DNA from: Nitrospirota bacterium
GTDB lineage: Bacteria > Nitrospirota > Nitrospiria > Nitrospirales > Nitrospiraceae
Direction: 5' to 3'
Assembly (NCBI GenBank): GCA_040757595.1
Contig: JBFLWP010000001.1
Coordinates: forward strand, 289,443-353,442
DNA: 64,000 nucleotides
Numbering within the stretch: the first letter of the stretch is position 1; the number at the start of each line of letters is the position of its first letter. The position numbers and the translations under genes were made by a program. This document shows positions 26,614-35,205 of the stretch, piece after piece. The notes beneath the pieces were generated by a model. The model searched no databases. It saw only the letters and a list, made by a program, of their open reading frames with translations, and was not told the DNA's origin.

Positions 26614-27122
26614 GCCGGCGGGGTCTTGGGGAAGTGACGGACGATGACGTCGCGAACGGCCGTGATGTCGTCCGGATGCAGGCAGGGCACGCCGAGGTCC
26701 ACCGGCTTGTTGGATACGACCGCCAGCAGGCCGTCCGGCGCAACCGGCACTTCGCCGAACTGGTCCCGCAGCACGACGATCTTGGGATAGCCCTCGCTCT
26801 TCCAGCCCTCCGCGATGATCAGGTCCACGGACGCCGCGTCCAGGAACCGGTCCCGGAGCTCCTCCACCTTGATCTGCTCGGACACGTCCGAGAACATCGC
26901 CAGGCTGCCCTTGGAGAGCACGAGCACGGAGCTGGCTCCGGCGCGCTTGTGCCGCCAACTGTCCTTCCCCTCCGTGTCCAGGTCGAACCCGTGGCCCGCG
27001 TGCTTGATCGTGGCCACGCGGTAGCCGGCCTGCACGAGCTCGGGGATCAACCGTTCGATCAACGTGGTCTTGCCGCTGTTCGAGCGGCCGACGAAGCAGA
27101 GGATGGGAATGGGAGCCGGCAT
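26610..27122 (-). CDS. mobB: Molybdopterin-guanine dinucleotide biosynthesis adaptor MobB
   Basis: This P-loop GTPase of 170 residues has GRSNSGKTTL at the N terminus and the MobB-specific IKHAGHGFDLDTEGKDSWRH segment. MobB binds MobA and assists attachment of GMP to molybdopterin, forming the cofactor used by DMSO-reductase-type enzymes. Its stop overlaps the cytochrome start and moeA lies 22 bases upstream. MobA itself is not in the window. Confidence 0.94.
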   Translation of the reverse strand: MPAPIPILCFVGRSNSGKTTLIERLIPELVQAGYRVATIKHAGHGFDLDTEGKDSWRHKRAGASSVLVLSKGSLAMFSDVSEQIKVEELRDRFLDAASVDLIIAEGWKSEGYPKIVVLRDQFGEVPVAPDGLLAVVSNKPVDLGVPCLHPDDITAVRDVIVRHFPKTPPA

Positions 27123-27144
27123 GGTTATAAACCTGTCATTCTTC

Positions 27145-28368
27145 TCAATACCTGCTGAGGACGTGGACGGTGACCGTGTCGCCCGGATTCAGCCGCTCGA
27201 CGGCCTCCGGCACGTCGATCAGGCAGTTGGCCTTCACCATCGAAGTCAGGATGCCGGACCCCTGGTCGCCCGTCGTGCGGACGGTCAGAACGTCGCCCTC
27301 CTTCTTCAGGATGCCCCGCAGGAAGTGGCGCCGGTCGTTCCGCTTCGAGAATTTTTCCTGGAAGGCCGCCTGCATGACCGGGCGGCCGTAGCTGCGGTGT
27401 CCGGACATCTTGAGCATGGCCGGCCGCACCAGCATCTCGAACGTGACCATCGAGGAGACCGGATTGCCCGGCAGGCCGAAGGCCAGCTTGCCCTGGATCT
27501 TCCCGAAGGCCAGCGGCTGTCCTGGCCGGATCGCGAGCTTCCAGAAGTTCATCTCGGCGCCCAGCTCCTTGAAGACCGCCTTGGTGAAGTCGTAGTCGCC
27601 CATCGAGACGCCGCCGGAGAGCACGAGGATGTCGGCGTTCAGCCCGTGCGCGATCTTTTCTTTCAACGCCGCCGGCTGGTCCTTGGCGATGCCGAGCAGG
27701 ATCGGGATGCCGCCCGCCTCCTGCACGGCCGCAGCGAGCCCGTAGCTGTTCGAGTTGACGATCTTGTCTTCGTCGAGCCGCTCGTCCAGGTCGGCCAGCT
27801 CGTCGCCGGTGGAGAGGATCGCCACCCGGGGCCGCTGGTGGGCCACCACGAAGGATTTGGCCAGGATGGCCAGCATCCCCACCTCGGCCGGCCGGAGCTG
27901 GGTGCCTTTGGCGATGATGCAGTCGCCCTTGCGGACGTCCTCCCCCTGGGGCCGGATGTTCGCGCCCCGCTCCACCTCCTTGAAGACCTTCACCGACTCG
28001 GGGGTGCACTCGGTGTCCTCGACCTTGATTACGGTGTCGGCGCCCTTGGGGACCGGCGCGCCGGTCATGATCCGGATCGCCTGGCCCGGCCCGACCGTCT
28101 TGGCGGCCATCTTGCCGGCCGGCACGTCCTCGATGACCGTGAGGACCTTCGGCTTGGTGATCGCGTGCTCCTGCCGGATGTCCTCCCAGCGGACCGCGAA
28201 GCCGTCCATGGCGGAGTTGTCCCAGGGCGGATTGTCCCGCGGGGCGATCACATCCTCGCCCAGCACCCGGCCGATCGCTTCCATCAGCCCGACCTTTTCC
28301 AGGCCCAGCACCGGCGTGGCGGCCAGGACCGTCTTCTGTGCGTCCTGTAACGGCGTCAAGTCTTGCAT
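27145..28368 (-). CDS. moeA: Molybdopterin molybdenumtransferase MoeA
   Basis: This 407-residue protein is full length for MoeA, which inserts molybdate into adenylated molybdopterin. Markers include PPWDNSAMDGFAVRWEDI, the RIMTGAPVPKGADTVIKVED segment and the SGGVSMGDYDF loop. I chose the ATG at 28368, after GGGGAATTTAT, instead of an upstream ATG, because the upstream extension is encoded by the adjacent repeat. It is the first of a mobB-cytochrome run on the same strand. Confidence 0.95.
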   Translation of the reverse strand: MQDLTPLQDAQKTVLAATPVLGLEKVGLMEAIGRVLGEDVIAPRDNPPWDNSAMDGFAVRWEDIRQEHAITKPKVLTVIEDVPAGKMAAKTVGPGQAIRIMTGAPVPKGADTVIKVEDTECTPESVKVFKEVERGANIRPQGEDVRKGDCIIAKGTQLRPAEVGMLAILAKSFVVAHQRPRVAILSTGDELADLDERLDEDKIVNSNSYGLAAAVQEAGGIPILLGIAKDQPAALKEKIAHGLNADILVLSGGVSMGDYDFTKAVFKELGAEMNFWKLAIRPGQPLAFGKIQGKLAFGLPGNPVSSMVTFEMLVRPAMLKMSGHRSYGRPVMQAAFQEKFSKRNDRRHFLRGILKKEGDVLTVRTTGDQGSGILTSMVKANCLIDVPEAVERLNPGDTVTVHVLSRY

Positions 28369-28386
28369 ATAAATTCCCCGGCTAGG

Positions 28387-28463
28387 GGCGCGAGAGGCTA
28401 GAGGCAATGGGGGAAGCCGACCCCTTTCCTCAACCTCTCGCCCATTGCCTCGTGCCTCGCGCC
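28387..28463. repeat. Inverted 7-bp-period repeat, GGCACGA type
   Basis: The left arm (28387-28413) contains GGCGCGA, GAGGCTA and GAGGCAATGGG. The right arm (28428-28463) on the minus strand reads GGCGCGA, GGCACGA, GGCAATG, GGCGAGA and GGTTGAG. The arms share the CAATGGG segment and are clearly inverted. It occupies the gap between the Mrp ATPase gene and moeA. Confidence 0.75.
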
Positions 28464-28473
28464 TGTCACAGGC

Positions 28474-29424
28474 TCAGTTCCGTTTCGGCGCGATTTTCAG
28501 GAGCGACCCGCTCTTCTTGCAGAAGGCCTCGACCTTGTTCGCGATCTCGTGGTAGGCGTCGGCGGTGGGCGTGTCCGAGTAGAACATCGCGAAGGGCTCT
28601 CCCGCGTCGCACTGGGTGACCACCTCCGGGTCCAGCGGGATGCGGCCCAGGAACGGCACGCCCATGTCCAGCGCGGAGGCCTCGCCGCCGCCCTTCCGGA
28701 ATACCTCGATGTGCTTCCCGCAATGGGGGCAATCCAGCCCGCTCATGTTCTCCACGATCCCGATGATCGGAATCTCGCTGTCCTTGGCGAACGTGACGGA
28801 CTTGCGCGAGTCCAGCAGCGCCACCTCCTGCGGGGTCGTCACGATCACGCAGCCGCTCACGTTCCCGATCAGGTCGATGGTCGTCACCGACTCGTTCCCG
28901 GTCCCCGGAGGCAGGTCGATGAGCAGGAAGTCCAGGTCCTGCCATTCCACCCCGCCCAGGAGCTGGTTGATGAACTCGTACTTGTAAGCGTCGCGCCAGA
29001 TGATCGGATCGTCGGAGTTCTGGAGCAAAAAAGACATCGAGGCGATCTTGAGGTTGTAGGTCTGGAACGGGATGATCCCGCCCGAGGTGCTGATCTTGAG
29101 CTTCTGCCCCTCCGCCCCGACCATCTTCGGGATGTTGGGCCCGTGGATGTCCATGTCGCAGATACCGACCTCGTGGCCTTTGAGCGCCAGGCTCACGGCG
29201 AGGTTGGTGGTGACCGTGCTCTTCCCCACCCCGCCCTTGTTGCTCATGACGAGCACCTTGTACTGGATGCGCTCCATGCGCTTGGCGACCAGCCAGCGGC
29301 TGTGCCCTTCCTTGTCCTTTTGGCAGGTCTCGGTCTCGTCGCAGATCGCGCAGGCCCACAGGTAGGTGCAGACGTCCCCGCTGCCGGAGCCCGGTTGCTG
29401 GATGATGTTCAGTTCCTTCGCCAC
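28474..29424 (-). CDS. Mrp/NBP35-family iron-sulfur carrier ATPase
   Basis: This 316-residue protein of the Mrp/ApbC family binds and transfers Fe-S clusters. The deviant Walker A is SNKGGVGKSTVTTNLA, followed by GICDMDIHGPNIPKM. The CPHC pair (GLDCPHCGKH) that bridges a cluster in the dimer is present. The N-terminal 60 residues carry additional cysteines (C19, C24, C27 and C33). The start is the GTG at 29424, behind GGGGAG. Its place among molybdenum-cofactor genes suggests it serves cluster-containing redox enzymes. Confidence 0.92.
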   Translation of the reverse strand: MAKELNIIQQPGSGSGDVCTYLWACAICDETETCQKDKEGHSRWLVAKRMERIQYKVLVMSNKGGVGKSTVTTNLAVSLALKGHEVGICDMDIHGPNIPKMVGAEGQKLKISTSGGIIPFQTYNLKIASMSFLLQNSDDPIIWRDAYKYEFINQLLGGVEWQDLDFLLIDLPPGTGNESVTTIDLIGNVSGCVIVTTPQEVALLDSRKSVTFAKDSEIPIIGIVENMSGLDCPHCGKHIEVFRKGGGEASALDMGVPFLGRIPLDPEVVTQCDAGEPFAMFYSDTPTADAYHEIANKVEAFCKKSGSLLKIAPKRN

Positions 29425-29436
29425 GTCAAACTCCCC

Positions 29437-29533
29437 GTGATCGGTGATAGGTGATCGGTGCGCAGCGACGAACGAAGCAGAGGCCTTGCTCTTTGGTCTT
29501 GCCACCCATCACTCATCACCCATGACCCTTCAC
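29437..29533. repeat. Inverted 7-bp-period repeat, GTGATGG type
   Basis: The left arm (29437-29464) reads GTGATCG, GTGATAG, GTGATCG, GTGCGCA. The right arm (29503-29533) on the minus strand reads GTGAAGG, GTCATGG, GTGATGA, GTGATGG. The right arm overlaps the last codons of the MogA/MoaB gene. Confidence 0.75.
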
Positions 29534-29998
29534 CGCCTTCATTTTCTCCACCGTATGCTCCAGCACCGGCAGGACGACCGCCAGGTTCTCCTTGGCACCC
29601 CTGGGACTGCCAGGCAGGTTGACGATCAGCGTCTCGCCCCGGATGCCGGCGGTCCCGCGGGAGAGCATGGCCGTCCGGACCTTCTTCAGGCTCTCCTGCC
29701 GCATCGCCTCCCCGATGCCAGGGACCTCCTTCTCGATCACGTCGCGCGTCGCCTCCGGCGCCCAGTCGGTGGGACGGACGCCCGTGCCGCCCACCGTCAG
29801 GATCACGTCCGGCCGGAGCTCCCCGCACCAGTGGACCAGCCCGTTCCGGATCTCCTTCCGGTCGTCCGGAACCACCCGGTAAGCCAGCACCTCGCCGGGC
29901 AGGTCGCGGACCATCTGCTCCAGCACTTCGCGCTCCTGGTCGGGCTCGGCGCCGGTCGCGATCTTGCTGCTGACCACGAGGACCGCCACCCGGATCAT
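29516..29998 (-). CDS. MogA/MoaB-family molybdopterin adenylyltransferase
   Basis: This 160-residue protein is of the MoCF-binding family. It shows LTVGGTGVRPTDW and the NLPGSPRGAKENL loop that binds molybdopterin. Such proteins adenylate molybdopterin before MoeA acts. The family members MogA and MoaB are hard to tell apart by sequence. It is the first of the cofactor genes after tatC on this strand. Confidence 0.9.
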   Translation of the reverse strand: MIRVAVLVVSSKIATGAEPDQEREVLEQMVRDLPGEVLAYRVVPDDRKEIRNGLVHWCGELRPDVILTVGGTGVRPTDWAPEATRDVIEKEVPGIGEAMRQESLKKVRTAMLSRGTAGIRGETLIVNLPGSPRGAKENLAVVLPVLEHTVEKMKAVKGHG

Positions 29999-30016
29999 CG
30001 GGAAGCCGACACCGAG

Positions 30017-30958
30017 TCAGCGCCGCCGGCCGCCGGTCTGCACGCCCACATACTCGCTCTCGCCGGCCACCGCCGGCTGGGCTACGACCGACCGGGCGAC
30101 GCTCGCGGCCGTCGCCGCCGCCCCGCCCTCGGCCGGCGCGGTCGCCCGGGTCTTCTTCTTGCTGAAGAAACCGGCGCTCACGATCCCGACTTCATAGAAG
30201 ACGTACATCGGGAGCGCCATCAGACACTGGTTGAAGGGGTCCGGCGTCGGAGTCAGGATCGCGGCGACCAGGAACGCTCCCAGGAAGGCCCATTTCCGGT
30301 AGCGCTTGAGGAACGGCGCATCCACCCACCCCAGCTTGGCCATCAACGTGATGGCCAGCGGGACCTCGAAGATCAGCCCGAAGATCAGCAGGAACCAGAG
30401 GGCAAAGCCGACGTATTGCGCGATCGAGAGCTGCGGGATGAACCCGGCGTTGACCCCGTAGGAGATCAGGAAATTCAGCGCGAACGGCAGGACGAAGAAA
30501 AACGAGAACAGGATCCCGGCGTAGAACGCCGCCGTGCTGATCAGCACGAACGGCCCGACGAACCGCCGCTCGTGCACGTGGAGCCCCGGCACCACGAACT
30601 GCCAGGTCTCCCACAACACGTACGGAGTCGAAAGGACCAGCGCGAAGAGGCCGGCCACCTTGACGTTCTGCCACAGGGCCTCGGCCGGAGCCAGGAAGAC
30701 GAACGGGATCAACGGCAGGTCGGTCGGCTCCCAGGCTAGTTGGCCCGGGATGAACATGTTCTGGAGGGGCACCCGGAGCCACTGCACCAGCTCGTCGGCG
30801 AAGAAGAACGTCCCGACGAAGACCAGCCCCACGACCACGACCGCCCGGGTGAGCCGGACCTGGAGCTCCACGAGGTGCTCCATGACCGGCATCTTCTTGT
30901 CCTCGAGGGGCGTGAAGACCGAATCCTGGAGCCACTTCTTGATCTTCGAGGTGTCCAT
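30017..30958 (-). CDS. tatC: Sec-independent protein translocase TatC
   Basis: This protein of 313 residues has six membrane segments and the TatC N-terminal pattern MPVMEHLVELQVRLTRA, which contributes to twin-arginine signal binding. A C-terminal extension of about 60 residues is low in complexity (Ala, Thr, Val, Gly). TatA and TatB are not in this window. Tat exports folded cofactor-containing proteins, so its place beside molybdenum-cofactor genes is functionally apt. Confidence 0.95.
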   Translation of the reverse strand: MDTSKIKKWLQDSVFTPLEDKKMPVMEHLVELQVRLTRAVVVVGLVFVGTFFFADELVQWLRVPLQNMFIPGQLAWEPTDLPLIPFVFLAPAEALWQNVKVAGLFALVLSTPYVLWETWQFVVPGLHVHERRFVGPFVLISTAAFYAGILFSFFFVLPFALNFLISYGVNAGFIPQLSIAQYVGFALWFLLIFGLIFEVPLAITLMAKLGWVDAPFLKRYRKWAFLGAFLVAAILTPTPDPFNQCLMALPMYVFYEVGIVSAGFFSKKKTRATAPAEGGAAATAASVARSVVAQPAVAGESEYVGVQTGGRRR

Positions 30959-30968
30959 CGGCGCGACA

Positions 30969-31025
30969 GCGATCAGCCTTCAGCCTTGAGCAATCAGAAC
31001 CTCTGCGGCTGAATGCTGACGGCTC
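30969..31025. repeat. Inverted 7-bp-period repeat, GCCTTCA type
   Basis: The left arm (30969-30997) reads GCGATCA, GCCTTCA, GCCTTGA, GCAATCA. The right arm (31002-31025) on the minus strand reads GCCGTCA, GCATTCA, GCCGCAG. It fills the gap between htrA and tatC. Confidence 0.75.
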
Positions 31026-31029
31026 CCGG

Positions 31030-32577
31030 TTATTTCGGATTCACCGCCACGAACAGGTTGTTGCCCTGCCGGCTGAGCAGGAGGACCGCCATCTCTTCCT
31101 TTTTGATCTTGGCCGCGGCCTTCTGATAGTCCTCCAGGCTCTTGATCACCTCGTGGTTGATCTCCTGGATCACGTCGCCCCGCTGGAGGCCGGCCGCTTC
31201 CGCCGGGGTCCCCGGCTCCACCTGGCTGATCACCACGCCCGAGACCTTGCCCGGCACGTTCAACTGGCTTTGCGTCTCCGGCGTCAGCGGCTGGACGCGC
31301 AAGGCCGCCAACACGTTGTCCGGGGGCTTCACCTGCGGCTCCGAGGGAGCCGGCGCCGCCGGCTCGCGGCGCGCGAGCATCTCGTCGGAGGGCCGCTCGG
31401 CGATCTTGACCGTGACGATCTGTTCCTGGCCGCTGCGCAGCACCTTCACCTTCGCGTCGCGGCCGACCGTCGTGCGCGCGACCATGTTCCGGAGCTGGCT
31501 GACGTTCTGGACCTCGCGGTCGTTGAACCCGATGATCACGTCGCCCCGCTTGAGGCCGGCGGTGAACGACGGGCCGTTCTCGTTCACGTCGCTGACGAGC
31601 ACGCCCTTGCGCTGCTCGGGAATCTTGAAGGACTTGGCCAGCGCGGGCGTGATCTCCTGGATCGCGATCCCCATCCACCCGCGGACGACCTTGCCGGACT
31701 TGATCAGGCTGTCGGCGATGTCCAGCGCGATGCTGCTGGGAATCGCGAAGCCGATGCCCTCGGAGCCGCCCGTCCGGGAGAAGATCGCGGTGTTGATCCC
31801 GAGCAGCTCGCCGTTCATGTTGACGAGCGCGCCGCCGGAGTTGCCCGGGTTGATCGCCGCGTCCGTCTGGATGAAGTCCTCGTAATCCGTGATCCCCACG
31901 TTGCCGCGGCCCAGCGCGCTGATGATGCCCAGGGTCACGGTCGAGCTCAGGCCGAACGGGCTTCCGACCGCCAGCACCAGGTCGCCGACCTGCACCTTCT
32001 CGTAGTCGGCCCACTTGAGCGACGGCAGGTTCTGCGCCTCGATCTTGACGACCGCGAGATCGGTCTTCGGGTCCGTGCCCACGACCTTGGCGGGGAACTC
32101 GCGCTTATCGCTCAGCGTCACCGTGATCTGGCTCGCGTTTTCGACGACGTGGTTGTTGGTGACGATGTAGCCCTGCGCGTCGATGATGACGCCGGAGCCG
32201 GCGCTCTGCTCAGGGCGGCCGGGCGGGCCGGGCATCGGCGGCGGAATGGGCGGCTCCATGCCGGGCGGCTCCTCACCCGGAGGTCCGCCGCCGGGCGGCT
32301 CCCCGAACGGCCCCGGCGGCAGCGGCCGGCGCCGCGGCCCGCCTTCCCGTCGCCCTTCCCCGCCGGTCACCGCGATGTTCACGACCGCAGGCGTGACCTT
32401 CTTGACGATCTCCGAAAAGCCCTGGGCCAGCGACGGGGGCACTGCGGCGTCCCCGACCGACGGCAGCAGGCCGCAGGACGCAGCCACCAGCCCCACCCCC
32501 AGGACGCCCGCCAGCCAGACCGACAGCCAGCCGTTCCGACCCCATCGCCCTTCGTCACCTCGCTCGCGCGTCAGCAT
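31030..32577 (-). CDS. htrA: HtrA/Deg-family periplasmic serine protease with two PDZ domains
   Basis: This 515-residue envelope protease has a signal or anchor (about 18-36). The catalytic triad is His in TNNHVV, Asp in KTDLAVV and Ser in GNSGGA. Two PDZ domains follow (about 300-390 and 410-505). An unusual Pro/Gly-rich insertion of about 55 residues (GGPRRRPLPPGPFGEPPGGG onward) lies between the first protease strand and the catalytic His. A Cys in the signal region (LVAASCGLL) could make it a lipoprotein, though the lipobox is imperfect. The proteases of this family degrade or refold damaged periplasmic proteins. Confidence 0.94.
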   Translation of the reverse strand: MLTRERGDEGRWGRNGWLSVWLAGVLGVGLVAASCGLLPSVGDAAVPPSLAQGFSEIVKKVTPAVVNIAVTGGEGRREGGPRRRPLPPGPFGEPPGGGPPGEEPPGMEPPIPPPMPGPPGRPEQSAGSGVIIDAQGYIVTNNHVVENASQITVTLSDKREFPAKVVGTDPKTDLAVVKIEAQNLPSLKWADYEKVQVGDLVLAVGSPFGLSSTVTLGIISALGRGNVGITDYEDFIQTDAAINPGNSGGALVNMNGELLGINTAIFSRTGGSEGIGFAIPSSIALDIADSLIKSGKVVRGWMGIAIQEITPALAKSFKIPEQRKGVLVSDVNENGPSFTAGLKRGDVIIGFNDREVQNVSQLRNMVARTTVGRDAKVKVLRSGQEQIVTVKIAERPSDEMLARREPAAPAPSEPQVKPPDNVLAALRVQPLTPETQSQLNVPGKVSGVVISQVEPGTPAEAAGLQRGDVIQEINHEVIKSLEDYQKAAAKIKKEEMAVLLLSRQGNNLFVAVNPK

Positions 32578-32685
32578 AATCAGGCCCTCAATAATTCAAG
32601 TCTTTTCCCCGTCCCGTCCGCCGGTTCCATCCCGGCCGTGGGGCCATTCTACACCAACCCGCGAGCCGCCTTCAAAGACAAAAAC

Positions 32686-32721
32686 TCCCTGTCGGCGCGG
32701 CAATCGCGGGGCCGACAGGGA
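32686..32721 (-). terminator. Rho-independent terminator of the lipoprotein gene
   Basis: A perfect 11-bp stem (TCCCTGTCGGC with GCCGACAGGGA) and 14-base loop is followed on the minus strand by GAGTTTTTGTCTTTG. It lies 40 bases after the stop of the lipoprotein gene at 32761. Confidence 0.8.
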
Positions 32722-32760
32722 ATCGAACGGACGCGGCTCAGTAAAGGGATGGGCGGCTCC

Positions 32761-33543
32761 TCAGCTCCGCAGAGCCGCCATCTCTGCGTCGCGCTTGACG
32801 AGCCAGGCCTGTTGGAGGTTCAGCACCAGGCGCTTGACCGCCTCGTGCATCGCGATGATCCGGAGCGTATGGGGAGCGCCTTCGTAGGTCGGCGGCCACC
32901 AGCGCCAGTTGGGCTCCAGAGGCCGTTTCCAGATGACCGGATACCAGAGGTTGACGTCCGGCACGGTGGGCCGATCCAGCGTGGCCCAGCCCCGCCCCTC
33001 CGCATGCAGCAGGGAGCGGCCGGCCTTCACGTCCACCAGCGCGACCTCGACCAGCGACCAGTTGTCGCGCCGCAGACCCGGCACGACTTGGCTTGTCCAC
33101 ATCACGGCGACGTAGATCGGATACTCCACCTCGGTGCTGGAGACCACGGCGACGACCAGATAGTCCAGCCCGTGCTTCTTCCCCAACGCCGAGAACTGGG
33201 CGGCCTCTCCGTCCGGCCTGAGGCCCTCCGCCGGCACGATCCTGTCGATGCGGATCGCCGTGACCTTCGAGACCTCCGCCTGCAGTTGCTCCGCCATCTG
33301 GTTCAGCGCCTCGTCGGGTAGGCGGGGGGCCGCATCGGGCGCAGTCGTGTCCGCGATCAGCACCAGGCCCGCGTGGATCGGCCGTTGCTCGGGCAGCGCC
33401 GACTCGGGCAGGGACTCGGCCAGCGCCTGCTGGCCCATGTAGGCTTCCATCCGGCTGGGGGGAACCGTGGACGCGCATGCGGCCAGGAGCGCCGTTCCCG
33501 CCAGCAGGCTGACGGACCGTGCGAGGGAACCGATCGGAGACAT
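32761..33543 (-). CDS. Exported lipoprotein of unknown function (260 aa)
   Basis: The ATG at 33543 has the ribosome site GGGAGGTACGTC and a lipoprotein signal ending LLAACAS, so the mature protein starts at Cys. The rest is an alpha/beta domain with a VLIADTTAPDAAPRL beginning. The family is not recognised. It has its own promoter at 33578-33606 and its own terminator, and is divergent from a glycosyltransferase gene. Confidence 0.82.
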   Translation of the reverse strand: MSPIGSLARSVSLLAGTALLAACASTVPPSRMEAYMGQQALAESLPESALPEQRPIHAGLVLIADTTAPDAAPRLPDEALNQMAEQLQAEVSKVTAIRIDRIVPAEGLRPDGEAAQFSALGKKHGLDYLVVAVVSSTEVEYPIYVAVMWTSQVVPGLRRDNWSLVEVALVDVKAGRSLLHAEGRGWATLDRPTVPDVNLWYPVIWKRPLEPNWRWWPPTYEGAPHTLRIIAMHEAVKRLVLNLQQAWLVKRDAEMAALRS

Positions 33544-33577
33544 GACGTACCTCCCGCTCTGGAGAGAACTTTTGCTC

Positions 33578-33606
33578 ATTATCCCTTGCTTATCTCGTTG
33601 ACGCAA
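33578..33606 (-). promoter_or_regulatory. Sigma-70-like promoter of the lipoprotein gene
   Basis: On the minus strand TTGCGT, 17 bases and GATAAT are present, giving a leader of about 28 bases before the ATG at 33543. Confidence 0.55.
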
Positions 33607-33637
33607 GGGCGCCGGAGGCTTCGCGCCCGGATCCGGC

Positions 33638-33666
33638 TTGCAATCCTCTCCCCGGCGGGGTAGGCT
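33638..33666 (+). promoter_or_regulatory. Sigma-70-like promoter of the glycosyltransferase gene
   Basis: TTGCAA, 17 bases and TAGGCT lie 48 bases before the GTG at 33714. It is back to back with the promoter of the divergent lipoprotein gene. Confidence 0.5.
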
Positions 33667-33713
33667 GGCGCCCACTTGTCGCCACCCGCTCTCAGCGGAG
33701 GCCCGGAGCCTGC

Positions 33714-34469
33714 GTGACCACCTCTGGCCCGATCACCCTCTCCGTCGTCATCCCGGCCTACAACGAGTCAGCCCGTATCGCCCCGTATCTCGCCGGCATC
33801 ACGGCCTATTTCTCACGCCGGCACGTCCCTTACGAAGTCCTCGTCGTGGACGACGGGAGCACGGACGGGACCGCCTCACTGGTCGAGAAATTCGGGACCG
33901 ACGAGCCGGCCGTGCGGGTCATCCGCCTCGCCCGGAACAGCGGCAAGGGGTGCGCCGTCCGGACCGGCATGCTCCAAGCCCGAGGGGCGCTGCGCCTGAT
34001 GGCCGACGCGGACGGAGCCACGCCGATTCAGGAATGGGAACGGCTGGAGGCCGCCATCCGCGACGGGGCGGACCTGGCCATCGGCTCGCGCCCCCTGGCC
34101 TATCGCGACCCCCGCTACACGGTCCTGGTCCGCCGGCACCGCTCCCTGCTTGGGAACCTGTTCAACCGGGTCGTGCAGCGGCTGGGCGTTCCCGGCATCG
34201 CCGACACGCAATGCGGGTTCAAGCTGTTCCGGGCGGCCGTGGCCCAGGCTCTCTTCTCCGTGGCCCGGATCGACGGCTACGGGTTCGACCTGGAGCTGCT
34301 CTACGTCGCCCAACGGCGGGGATACAGGATCGCGGAGGTGCCGATCAACTGGGCCGACCAGCCCGGCTCCAAGGTCCGGGTCCTGCGCGACGGGCTGCGG
34401 ATGTTCCGCGAACTGCTGGCGGTGCGGCGGAACTACGCACGAGGTCTGTACAACCACCCCCGGGCCTAG
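33714..34469 (+). CDS. Family 2 glycosyltransferase (DPM1/dolichyl-phosphate-type)
   Basis: This protein of 251 residues starts at GTG. It shows VVIPAYNESARI, VLVVDDGSTDGT and the DADGATP motif of GT2 enzymes. The QCGFKLFR segment and C-terminal INWADQPGSKVR are typical of polyprenyl-phosphate mannose/glucose synthases. It has no membrane segment at the end. Such enzymes make lipid-linked sugars used by GT-C transferases; a GT-C-like membrane protein is encoded at 35844-37388. Confidence 0.9.
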   Translation: MTTSGPITLSVVIPAYNESARIAPYLAGITAYFSRRHVPYEVLVVDDGSTDGTASLVEKFGTDEPAVRVIRLARNSGKGCAVRTGMLQARGALRLMADADGATPIQEWERLEAAIRDGADLAIGSRPLAYRDPRYTVLVRRHRSLLGNLFNRVVQRLGVPGIADTQCGFKLFRAAVAQALFSVARIDGYGFDLELLYVAQRRGYRIAEVPINWADQPGSKVRVLRDGLRMFRELLAVRRNYARGLYNHPRA

Positions 34470-34506
34470 CTACCTAATCTCTAACCGCGTTGGATGCACG
34501 CTGCAT

Positions 34507-34535
34507 TTGACCGAATCTAGGTTTTCAGATAGGCT
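34507..34535 (+). promoter_or_regulatory. Sigma-70-like promoter of the DUF433/DUF5615 pair
   Basis: TTGACC, 17 bases and TAGGCT precede the antitoxin ATG by 27 bases. The surrounding DNA is less GC-rich than its neighbours. Confidence 0.55.
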
Positions 34536-34562
34536 AGGTTGCCACAAGGATGTCTGATCGCC

Positions 34563-34835
34563 ATGCCGAAGGTGCTACATCCTCATATCACCAGTGATCC
34601 GGCTGTCTGTGGCGGCAGCCCGTGCATTACAGGGACTCGGTTCACCGTCCGGGCCGTGGTGATCTATATCCTGCAGCACGGGAATACCCCCGAAGAACTT
34701 CGTGTGACCTTTCCCCATCTCAGCCTTGCGGCGATTCACGATGCACTCTCCTACTACTATGACCACCGGGACGAGATCGATCGGGAAATCGCCGAACACG
34801 AATCCCTCGATCCAACGATCGACGTCAAGCCCTGA
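34563..34835 (+). CDS. DUF433 antitoxin
   Basis: This 90-residue protein matches DUF433, a small DNA-binding antitoxin-like family. It shows the family hallmark CGGSPCITGTRFTVRAVVIY and the later SLAAIHDALSYYYDH. DUF433 proteins are the usual partners of DUF5615 toxins; the DUF5615 gene follows 28 bases downstream. An ATG eight codons earlier is possible but less typical. Confidence 0.85.
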   Translation: MPKVLHPHITSDPAVCGGSPCITGTRFTVRAVVIYILQHGNTPEELRVTFPHLSLAAIHDALSYYYDHRDEIDREIAEHESLDPTIDVKP

Positions 34836-34863
34836 AGACAGCCCCCGCTCATACACGCATCCG

Positions 34864-35205
34864 GTGAAGCTCTACCTCGACGAATCTGTCTCGACTGTGC
34901 TGGCCTCGTTCCTCTCACAACAAGGAGTGGACTGTCAGACGGCGCAGCAGGCTGGTCGCCTCGGCGCCTCTGATGAAGACCAGCTTCGTCACGCGACCCG
35001 GACTGGCCGTGCAATCTTGACCCATGACACGCGGGATTTCCTACGACTCGCCCGGGAGTGGGGCCAAGCCGGCCGTTCCCACAGCGGCATTATCTTGTCC
35101 CATCAGGTTCCGTACCGGGTCCTCGTGAAGCGGCTCCATTCCTTTTTGTCAACCTACCAAGGCGCCGATCTCACCGATCAAGTCCTGTGGCTCCCACCGC
35201 CGTAA
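34864..35205 (+). CDS. DUF5615 PIN-like toxin
   Basis: This 113-residue protein starts at GTG 34864, as KLYLDES is the conserved DUF5615 beginning. The acidic residues of the PIN-like site are present: D in KLYLDE, ASDEDQL and THDTRDF. It should be the nuclease-like toxin of a type II module with the DUF433 protein. The pair lies in a less GC-rich segment, suggesting acquisition by transfer. Confidence 0.82.
   Translation: MKLYLDESVSTVLASFLSQQGVDCQTAQQAGRLGASDEDQLRHATRTGRAILTHDTRDFLRLAREWGQAGRSHSGIILSHQVPYRVLVKRLHSFLSTYQGADLTDQVLWLPPP

Noticed and set aside
29437..29533. A CRISPR-like array
   Set aside because: Units are only 7 bases, without spacers, and inverted in the second half. No cas genes are present.
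32709..32760. A tRNA-like T-loop (TTCGATTCCC on the minus strand) near 32715
   Set aside because: No anticodon or acceptor stem can be formed. The segment is part of the lipoprotein gene's terminator stem.
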